Part shown: in pieces, positions 1 to 4,332 of the stretch | Layout of the letters: each line of letters begins with the position of its first letter | How positions within the stretch are numbered: position 1 is the stretch's first letter | DNA from: Trueperaceae bacterium | GTDB taxonomy: Bacteria; Deinococcota; Deinococci; Deinococcales; Trueperaceae | Direction: 5' to 3' | Assembly (NCBI GenBank): GCA_003567075.1 | Contig: PXAU01000337.1 | Coordinates: 1 to 12,752 of the forward strand | DNA length: 12,752 bases | Position numbers and translations under genes: made by a program | Notes under the pieces: generated by a model | What the model saw: the letters and a program-made list of their open reading frames with translations, nothing else | Databases searched by the model: none | Told to the model about the DNA's origin: nothing

Positions 1-56
1 CAGCCGGTTGCGTGGGCGTTGCCCATCGAACCGGCGCCGACGATTCCAACACGCAT
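1..56 (-). CDS. Gfo/Idh/MocA-like oxidoreductase, N-terminal fragment (cut by window edge)
   Basis: Only the first 18 codons lie in the window. They read MRVGIVGAGSMGNAHATG, a textbook start of a Rossmann NAD(P)-binding fold: a hydrophobic beta strand, then a GxGxMG dinucleotide-binding turn, then N-A-H-A. The MGxxHA spacing is typical of Gfo/Idh/MocA sugar or inositol dehydrogenases, which usually run to about 330-380 residues; the rest lies beyond position 1. The ATG at 56-54 is preceded on the minus strand by GAGGAGG at about 69-63, a strong ribosome binding site with good spacing, so this start is well supported. The gene is divergent from the transaldolase-like gene at 260. Other Rossmann enzymes that start this way, such as ProC-like reductases, cannot be excluded from 18 residues. 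Confidence 0.75.
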   Translation of the reverse strand, partial: MRVGIVGAGSMGNAHATG

Positions 57-109
57 CTGCGACCTCCTCGCCGCTCGCCTCGTTACCCGCACCCGTCTGG
101 CTTGGCAGG

Positions 110-115
110 ACTGTA
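110..115 (-). promoter_or_regulatory. Candidate -10 element for the oxidoreductase
   Basis: Read on the minus strand the sequence is TACAGT, a TAnnnT hexamer, about 54 bases upstream of the oxidoreductase ATG. This leaves room for a leader of about 47 bases that carries the GAGGAGG site. No convincing -35 box is visible. Confidence 0.35.
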
Positions 116-158
116 CCACCCGCCCGACCCGCGCCCGACGGCGTCGCTCGCGCGCGGG

Positions 159-164
159 TAGGCT
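159..164 (+). promoter_or_regulatory. Candidate -10 element for the transaldolase-like gene
   Basis: TAGGCT in the context GGTAGGCTGAGG matches the TAnnCT hexamer seen upstream of several other genes in the window. It would give a leader of about 90 bases before the ATG at 260. Confidence 0.35.
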
Positions 165-259
165 GAGGGCAGCGTGGCTGCCCCGCTGCCGGGGTGGCCA
201 GCGCGCGCTGGCCGAGGCTCGCCGGCACCTCGTCTCAAACGACGGAAGGACGCGCCACC

Positions 260-934
260 ATGCACCTCTACCTCGACTCCGCCGACCTCGCCGACCTCGA
301 GCGTGCGCTCCCCGACCCGCTCGTGTACGGTGTCACCACCAACCCGACGCTGATGAAGCGCGCGGGCCTGGCGTGGGACGACCTGCCCGGCTTCCTGCAG
401 CGCGTCGCGACGCTGGGCGCTCGCGCGGTGCACGTGCAGGTGCGACACCGCGACGTCGCGGGCATGCTGGCCGACGCGCGCGAGGCACAGACGCTCGCGC
501 GGACCTCGGGGATGGACGCGAACGTCGTGACCAAGCTGCCGGCCACGCGCGAGGGCCTGGCCGCGGCGGCGACGCTGGCCGCTGACGGCGTGCCGGTCAC
601 CATGACGGCGGTGTACGAGCCCGAGCAAGCGCTCTGGTCGGCGCTCGTGGGCGCGCGCTACGCCGCGCCGTACCTGGGTCGGCTCGAGGACGCTGGTCGC
701 GATGGGCTCGCCGTGATCGCCGCGATGCAAGCGACCGTGCGCGCCTACGGGCGGGGTGACGGCGGCAGCGAGCTACGCCTGCTCGTGGCCTCCGTCCGCT
801 CGCCCCAGGCCTTCCGCGACCTGCTGGCGCTGGGCGTCGGCGCGATCACGGTGCCCGTCGCGCTGTTCCAGGCCCTGACCGAGCACGCGGCGACGCTGGC
901 GGCCGAGGAGGCCTTCCTCGCGGACGCCTCTTGA
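260..934 (+). CDS. Transaldolase / fructose-6-phosphate aldolase-like protein
   Basis: This 224-residue protein fits the short transaldolase class (FSA/TalC, about 215-225 residues), which reversibly transfers or cleaves dihydroxyacetone units by Schiff-base chemistry in the cytosol. Family landmarks are present in order: YLDSAD at residues 4-9, with the catalytic-site Asp; GVTTNPTL at 24-31; VVTKLPAT at 89-96, with K92 as the Schiff-base lysine; TAVYEPEQAL at 116-125; APYLGR at 136-141, equivalent to the APYVNR segment of E. coli FSA with its Tyr; and a late VASVRSP segment at 177-182 corresponding to the ASF/ASxR strand. The ATG at 260 is preceded by GGAAGGA at 244-250, and homology begins at residue 2, so the longer in-frame start at 194 is rejected. 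The divergent dehydrogenase suggests sugar or polyol metabolism. Whether it acts as a transaldolase or as an aldolase cannot be told from sequence. Confidence 0.85.
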   Translation: MHLYLDSADLADLERALPDPLVYGVTTNPTLMKRAGLAWDDLPGFLQRVATLGARAVHVQVRHRDVAGMLADAREAQTLARTSGMDANVVTKLPATREGLAAAATLAADGVPVTMTAVYEPEQALWSALVGARYAAPYLGRLEDAGRDGLAVIAAMQATVRAYGRGDGGSELRLLVASVRSPQAFRDLLALGVGAITVPVALFQALTEHAATLAAEEAFLADAS

Positions 935-991
935 GCGCCCGGCTCGCTCAGGCCCAACGCGCAGCGTAATCGCTTCCAGCGCACGGCGCGC

Positions 992-2083
992 TCACGCCCA
1001 GCGCACGGCCAGCCGGTCACCAGCGGCCTCGACGCGCGTACCGAAGGCGCGGCTCTCGCGGTCCAGGGTCCGCCGCAACCACGAGGCGTCCTGGCACGGT
1101 GCGCGTTCGAGCCGGAAGCGGCGCAGGCGCATGGGAACGAGCTCGAGCGCCATCAGGGCGCCGTCGGGCGCCAACGTCGGCAGATACAGCAGCGACAGCT
1201 CGCCGCGGTACGCCTCGCGGCCACCGATCCCCTCGTAGTCATTGATCAGGTCGCCGCAGCCGTAGAGGATCGCTCGCTCCCGGTGGACCTCGATACCGAG
1301 CGGATGGTGCGACGAGTGGCCGTGGACGAGGTCGGCGGCGCCGGCATCGATGAGCCGGTGAGCGAAGGCGCGCTTCCACGGCTCCACCGCGTAGCCCCAG
1401 TTCGGGCCCCAGTGAAGCGACAGCACCACCCTGTCGCCCGGGCGACGGCGCGCGAGCACGTGCCGAGCGAGCGCGTCGGCGCCGGGGTTCGAGGTGTCGG
1501 TCACGAGCGCGACCCCCGACCGGTCAGGGCCCGGGCGCCAATCGGGCGGCACACCAGCATCGAGGAAGCCGGCGGCGACCACGAGCAGGCGCCCCGCCGG
1601 CGTGGGCACGACCGCGGGCGCCCAGGCCTGCTCCGCGTCCTCGCCCGCGCCCGCGCCCTGCACGCCGGTGGGCGCCAACGCCCGCAGCGTGTCGGCGAGA
1701 CCCTCGCGGCCCCAGTCGAGCACGTGGTTGTTCGCGAGCACGGCGACGTCGATGGCCGCAGCCGTGAGCAGCCGCACGTTGGCGGGGTGCATGCGGTAGT
1801 GGATGCCCTTGCCCGGCCAGGGCCGCCCGGCGTCGGTGACGGCGGTCTCGAGGTTGATCAGCCGGGCCGCCGGCCGAACCCGCTCGAGTTCCGTCAAGGC
1901 CTCGCCCCACACCGCGGCCGGCTCGAGGGGAAGGTCGATCGGGCCGTTCGCCCGCTCGGCCAGGCGCAGGTAGACGCGGGCGTCGCGGACGTGCGACTCG
2001 AACAGGCAGGGATCGACCGACTGGGGGAGCGCCTGATCGAGCCCGCGCCCAGGCATGACGTCGCCGGCGAGGAAGAGCGTCAT
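992..2083 (-). CDS. CapA family protein (PGA_cap metallophosphatase-like fold)
   Basis: The 363-residue product matches the CapA/PGA_cap family, whose founding member takes part in poly-gamma-glutamate capsule synthesis and which shares a calcineurin-like metallophosphoesterase fold. Visible motifs are FLAGDVMPGR (4-13), INLETAV (76-82), VLANNHVLDWG (115-125), LSLHWGPNWG (221-230) and VHGHSSHHPLG (253-263). Together they supply the Asp, Asn and His ligands expected of the metal site. The late ILYGCGDLINDY segment is also typical. The ATG at 2083-2081 puts the first strand right at the N-terminus. In-frame upstream ATGs (for example at 2131) would add about 16 residues with no family similarity; neither start has a strong ribosome binding site. 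No signal peptide or membrane helix is apparent, so it looks cytoplasmic, and no CapB/CapC ligase or transporter is nearby. Capsule function should therefore not be assumed; a generic phosphoesterase role is equally possible. Confidence 0.87.
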   Translation of the reverse strand: MTLFLAGDVMPGRGLDQALPQSVDPCLFESHVRDARVYLRLAERANGPIDLPLEPAAVWGEALTELERVRPAARLINLETAVTDAGRPWPGKGIHYRMHPANVRLLTAAAIDVAVLANNHVLDWGREGLADTLRALAPTGVQGAGAGEDAEQAWAPAVVPTPAGRLLVVAAGFLDAGVPPDWRPGPDRSGVALVTDTSNPGADALARHVLARRRPGDRVVLSLHWGPNWGYAVEPWKRAFAHRLIDAGAADLVHGHSSHHPLGIEVHRERAILYGCGDLINDYEGIGGREAYRGELSLLYLPTLAPDGALMALELVPMRLRRFRLERAPCQDASWLRRTLDRESRAFGTRVEAAGDRLAVRWA

Positions 2084-2129
2084 CGCTCGCCCATCGTCGA
2101 GCCGGCGGGCTGTGCCCGGAGGAGCGGGC

Positions 2130-2139
2130 ATGACGTCAT
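2130..2139. repeat. Perfect 10-bp palindrome upstream of the CapA gene
   Basis: ATGACGTCAT is its own reverse complement and lies 47-56 bases upstream of the CapA start. It could be an operator half-pair, but one 10-bp palindrome may occur by chance, and a second ATGACGTC sits inside the gene near 2055. Confidence 0.25.
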
Positions 2140-2236
2140 CGTGACACCCGCCGCGAATGCTGCGGCAGCGCTGGCGAACGTGCGTTCGGCCGTGACCCAT
2201 CGCCAAGGTTCTCATCGACCGTCGCCACCGGAGTGC

Positions 2237-2242
2237 TAACGT
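2237..2242 (+). promoter_or_regulatory. Candidate promoter of the DUF2934 gene (-35 TCGACC, -10 TAACGT)
   Basis: TAACGT is preceded by TGC, giving a TG-extended look. A partial -35 match, TCGACC at 2215-2220, lies 16 bases upstream. Transcription would start near 2249, giving a leader of about 105 bases that begins with the hairpin at 2257-2273. Confidence 0.45.
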
Positions 2243-2256
2243 CCCCCACTGTCAGC

Positions 2257-2273
2257 CCCGCCTCGCAGGCGGG
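2257..2273 (+). promoter_or_regulatory. Leader hairpin, 7-bp GC stem with 3-base loop
   Basis: CCCGCCT, CGC, AGGCGGG forms a perfect seven-pair stem with a three-base loop a few bases after the inferred transcription start of the DUF2934 gene. There is no U-tract, so it is not an obvious intrinsic terminator. It may stabilise the 5' end of the mRNA or serve as a protein or RNA regulatory site. It also lies 174 bases upstream of the divergent CapA start. Confidence 0.4.
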
Positions 2274-2354
2274 ACCGACCTGATCGACGTGCCAGCTGCG
2301 CTACGGCACCGATCGAAGCACCGTTCATTGCGAATCTCGAGGAGGTTGCATCGC

Positions 2355-2735
2355 ATGTCCGACACCGCACCCACCAGCGCCCGCCAGCGTGGCGCCGGCC
2401 GACCCCCCGTGACCGCCGCCACCGTCGGCCTCACGCCCGCCACCATCGAGCGGCGTGCGTACGAGAAGTTCGTCACCCGCGGCTACGTCCACGGGTACGA
2501 CGTCGACGACTGGTACCAGGCCGAGCGCGAGCTGCTGGCCGAGGTCGCGCCCAACCCCCGCAGCGACGCGAAGTCTGCCCGCAAGACCGCTGCGAAGACG
2601 AGCGCCAAGACGAGCGCCAAGACGAGCGGCAAGACGAGCGCCAAGACGAGCGGCAAGACGAGCGGCAAGAAGGTGGCCGCCAAGAAGACCACGGCGAAGA
2701 AGACCACCGGCCGCAGCGCGTCCAAGAAGGACTGA
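2355..2735 (+). CDS. DUF2934 protein with lysine-rich histone-H1-like tail
   Basis: The 126-residue protein has two parts. Residues 26-64 carry the DUF2934 signature, IERRAYEKFVTRGYVHGYD followed by VDDWYQAERELL; this short domain of unknown function has the pattern AYe..., G...G, DDW..AE. From about residue 70 the chain is almost only Lys, Ala, Thr, Ser and Gly: KTS(A/G) units from K81, then KKVAAKKTTAKKTT, ending SKKD. That is the composition of bacterial histone-H1-like or SPKK/AKKA-type nucleic-acid-binding tails, so binding of DNA or RNA is a reasonable inference but unproven. The ATG at 2355 follows GAGGAGGT (2339-2346) with ideal spacing, so the upstream in-frame start at 2289 is rejected. 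The gene is monocistronic, convergent with the broken ABC ATPase and divergent from CapA. The repeat makes tail length prone to slippage. Confidence 0.85.
   Translation: MSDTAPTSARQRGAGRPPVTAATVGLTPATIERRAYEKFVTRGYVHGYDVDDWYQAERELLAEVAPNPRSDAKSARKTAAKTSAKTSAKTSGKTSAKTSGKTSGKKVAAKKTTAKKTTGRSASKKD
2595..2666 (+). repeat. Six tandem 12-bp units inside the DUF2934 gene
   Basis: Six uninterrupted copies of AAGACGAGCGSC occur, each encoding Lys-Thr-Ser-(Ala or Gly). They differ only at one position (GCC versus GGC, giving Ala or Gly). Being a multiple of three, gain or loss of units changes tail length without a frameshift. It is a coding minisatellite, not a CRISPR array. Confidence 0.9.
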
Positions 2736-2745
2736 GCCGCAGCCG

Positions 2746-2901
2746 CCAAGCAGCCGCCAGGTGCTCCAGGTACGCCCGGGCGGTGGTGCGTCCTGTGAGC
2801 GCCAGCTCGCCGATTTCGACGCTGAGGTCGACGCCAGCCAGCGCCCGCGTGCGGGCGTAGTCCTTGACGAGGCCGCGAACCTCGATCACGGGTGTCGTCA
2901 T
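2746..2901 (-). pseudogene. ABC transporter ATP-binding protein remnant, internally deleted
   Basis: Reading starts at the ATG 2901-2899. Residues 1-32 are a normal ABC-ATPase N-terminus (IEVRGLVKDY, then RALAGVDLSVEIGE). The next expected element, the Walker A loop of about GPNGAGKTT, is absent. The sequence instead jumps at about 2806 to LALTGRTTARAYLEHLA, which resembles the extreme C-terminus of DrrA-type drug-export ATPases (family pattern LEDVFLALTG). Roughly 250 of about 300 residues, including Walker A, the LSGGQ signature and Walker B, are therefore missing, and the product cannot hydrolyse ATP. After about residue 52 the frame runs on without a stop into the antisense of the DUF2934 gene as low-complexity sequence, so the original 3' end is also lost. 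The start overlaps the stop of the TetR remnant (ATGA), showing the two were one operon. No permease gene follows. The similarity calls are from memory of the families, not a search. Confidence 0.65.
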
Positions 2902-3303
2902 GCGCCCTCCTCGTCATCACTGCCGCTCGGGTCGTTGTGGGCAGCGATCCGTTCGTACGTGCCCGGCGCGAGCAGCCCGCGCGTGAGGATCTCGAGCGCC
3001 GGCACGGTATAGCCGGGGTGCCGCTGGGTCGCGCCGACCGGGCCGGTCAGGGCGACACCGAGCTCGCGCTCCACGTGCTCGTGCAGCGCGAGCGCCCCGA
3101 GCGACCAGAGCGTGAGCACCGCCGCAACGCCGCGCGGATGGTCGAGCGCGCGCGGCGATCGCTCGCACGGTGGTCGCGCTCAAGCTCTGCTCGGCGAAGC
3201 AGACCAGCGCGGCGTCACGAATGCGGGCCAGGGTCGAGCGGTCGTCCGTAGGTGACGCGGTCGGCGACGCCGCCCCGGGCGTACGAGCTGAACATACGTT
3301 CAC
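2898..3303 (-). pseudogene. TetR family regulator remnant, internally deleted and frameshifted
   Basis: Two pieces of a TetR repressor lie in different frames. The N-terminal piece (about 3240-3150) reads LARIRDAALVCFAEQ then SATTVRAIAARA, the first two helices of a TetR helix-turn-helix; the recognition helix that should follow is gone. The C-terminal piece, beginning near LDHPRGVAAVLTLWSLGALA (about 3148 to 3089) and continuing HEHVERELGVALTG to PALEILTRGLLAPGTYERI, resembles the C-terminal ligand-binding helices of TetR proteins found beside ABC exporters. The frames meet at a run of CG dinucleotides (3146-3155), a plausible deletion joint. Together they total about 130 residues against about 200 in the family. 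In the N-terminal frame no ATG exists; the only start is GTG at 3303-3301, inside the operator. An ATG at 3295 is out of frame, so a second small frameshift is possible. The stop overlaps the start of the ABC remnant. Confidence 0.65.
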
Positions 3304-3320
3304 TATCTTGAACGCATGTT
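3291..3320. promoter_or_regulatory. TetR-type operator palindrome
   Basis: Arms AACATACGTTC (3291-3301) and GAACGCATGTT (3310-3320) are inverted repeats matching at 10 of 11 positions around an 8-base spacer. The element is conspicuously AT-rich for this GC-rich DNA. It lies exactly at the 5' end of the TetR remnant, where TetR repressors normally bind to control themselves and their transporter. The match of site type and position is strong. The protein bound today is unknown because the adjacent regulator is broken. Confidence 0.7.
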
Positions 3321-3393
3321 GAGCCGCCGTCGAGACGCCTTGGCCCCATCGCGCTCGGCCTCCCGGCCAACCCGCGTCCAGCGCGCTCGCGTG

Positions 3394-3399
3394 TACCCT
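3394..3399 (+). promoter_or_regulatory. Candidate -10 element for the 91-residue gene
   Basis: TACCCT in the context GTGTACCCTCGACG lies about 70 bases upstream of the ATG at 3469. It closely resembles CCTATCCTCGACG upstream of the nitronate-monooxygenase-like gene. Apart from this element and the operator, I see nothing else in 3321-3468. Confidence 0.35.
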
Positions 3400-3468
3400 C
3401 GACGTACGACACGCTGAACGGATCGCGTAGACCTCGGACACACCGTCGAGCGACGAACGGAGGCTCCC

Positions 3469-3744
3469 ATGCGCGACGCGGACGACCGCATCCGGAACGT
3501 ACCCACCGATCGCAGCCCAGACGACGAGACGCTCGGCCCCGCCGGTGAGGGCGTCACTGAGACGCACCTGCACCCGACCTACGAGGCCATGGCGCTCCGT
3601 AACGATCTGGCGCGCCAACTCGAGGAGACGCTGGCCGGCGCCCGCGCGTGGGCACGGGCCGACGACACGGACGAGGCGCGCGCCATCGCAGACGCGCTCG
3701 CCGTGATTCACGAGCGCCTGGGCGAGACGCTCGAGCCAGGCTGA
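3469..3744 (+). CDS. Small acidic protein of unknown function
   Basis: I do not recognise this 91-residue protein. The N-terminal half (1-36) is polar, charged and likely disordered, rich in Asp, Arg, Pro and Gly. The second half (about 38-88) looks like two amphipathic helices: PTYEAMALRNDLARQLEETL, then AGARAWARADDTDEARAIAD continuing to ALAVIHERLGETLE. The overall charge is acidic. The start is good: GGAGG is centred about 9 bases before the ATG. Codon use, with G or C at third positions, matches the neighbours, and the reading frame is free of the low-complexity Arg/Pro runs seen in shadow frames, which supports a real gene. No signal peptide, membrane segment or catalytic motif is visible. 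It sits between the broken TetR operon (divergent) and the lipoprotein gene (same strand, 97 bases downstream); that gap carries a promoter-like TACCGT. Confidence 0.6.
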   Translation: MRDADDRIRNVPTDRSPDDETLGPAGEGVTETHLHPTYEAMALRNDLARQLEETLAGARAWARADDTDEARAIADALAVIHERLGETLEPG

Positions 3745-3828
3745 AGCGGGCTCGAAGCACCTCCAAGCGCACGACGGCTGCCCCGCGCCTGGTCATATCG
3801 CACCTTGCGCGGCGGCTGACGCGCAGCC

Positions 3829-3834
3829 TACCGT
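3829..3834 (+). promoter_or_regulatory. Candidate -10 element for the lipoprotein gene
   Basis: TACCGT ends 7 bases before the lipoprotein ATG at 3842. If used, transcription would begin at or next to the start codon, giving a leaderless mRNA. The GGAGG at 3836-3840 is only 1 base from the ATG, too close to act as a normal ribosome binding site for it. Confidence 0.35.
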
Positions 3835-3841
3835 CGGAGGT

Positions 3842-4249
3842 ATGAGCACGCTCCACGCCATGCGCCTGGTGCCGTTGGGACTGGTCCTGGTCGCCGTGTC
3901 CGCCTGCGGCCCACGCGAGGGCGAGGGCCGTGGCGCGGCGGGCACCGGCCAGGCGACGAGCACCCGTATCGACGAGACCTGCGCACCCCTGGGGCAATGG
4001 CGCCACGAGCACCCTGAGTACGCTAGCGACATCCACCTCTGCCTCGAATCGGACAGCACCGCGTGGGTGCGGCAGACCTTCGCCGACGGCACCGTCTTCG
4101 AGAGCGTCCTGACGCCCGTCTTCAGCGAGAGCGGCGACCGCTACCGCCGTGAGGTCGAGTTCGGCGACTACTACGAGGTCCAGCCCGACGGGAGGCTCGC
4201 GCTCGGTGACGACGAGGGCGAGATCACGACGGTCGACCCGGTGCGTTGA
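3842..4249 (+). CDS. Small secreted lipoprotein of unknown function
   Basis: This 135-residue protein begins with a lipoprotein signal peptide: a short N-region (MSTLHAMR), a hydrophobic stretch LVPLGLVLVAV at 9-19, and lipobox VSAC with C22 as the lipidated residue, followed by a Gly-rich linker. The mature part has two more cysteines (C47, C67) that could form a disulfide, and a strand-rich stretch with WVRQTFADGTVFESVLTPVF and YRREVEFGDYYEVQPDG that suggests a small beta-sheet domain. It should be anchored outside the cytoplasmic membrane. I know no family for it. The start could instead be the ATG at 3860 (residue 7), which still leaves a complete signal peptide. Its stop (4247-4249) overlaps a TTG that opens the longest version of the next frame, so read-through transcription into the MutS-like pair is possible. 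Confidence 0.78.
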   Translation: MSTLHAMRLVPLGLVLVAVSACGPREGEGRGAAGTGQATSTRIDETCAPLGQWRHEHPEYASDIHLCLESDSTAWVRQTFADGTVFESVLTPVFSESGDRYRREVEFGDYYEVQPDGRLALGDDEGEITTVDPVR

Positions 4250-4294
4250 CACTCGAGCAGGAAGCACGGAACGCCGCTGGCGACGACATGCTGC

Positions 4295-4300
4295 TACCGT
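4295..4300 (+). promoter_or_regulatory. Candidate -10 element inside the start region of the first MutS-like gene
   Basis: TACCGT preceded by TGC lies upstream of the GTG at 4333 and the ATG at 4312, but downstream of the other two candidate starts (4246, 4288). If it is active, the shorter starts are the real ones. Confidence 0.3.
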
Positions 4301-4332
4301 GGGCCGAGACGATGGGCGTGGAAGGCGTACCA

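Noticed and set aside
935..991. Terminator between the convergent transaldolase-like and CapA genes
   Set aside because: Only short, imperfect GC arms (GAGCG/CGCTC) and no T-run on either strand.
1283..2239. Plus-strand open frame of about 318 codons over the CapA gene
   Set aside because: The opposite strand encodes all CapA motifs; this frame has no family features.
2595..2666. CRISPR-like array
   Set aside because: The units are 12 bp, contiguous and without spacers, and lie in frame within a protein gene.
2473..2745. Downstream continuation of the ABC remnant frame, Ser/Arg/Trp-rich
   Set aside because: It is the antisense of the DUF2934 gene and its 12-bp repeat, with no ABC similarity; I ended the remnant near 2746.
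2736..3320. Mobile-element insertion as the cause of the TetR-ABC damage
   Set aside because: No transposase, terminal inverted repeat or target duplication is visible; simple internal deletions explain the junctions.
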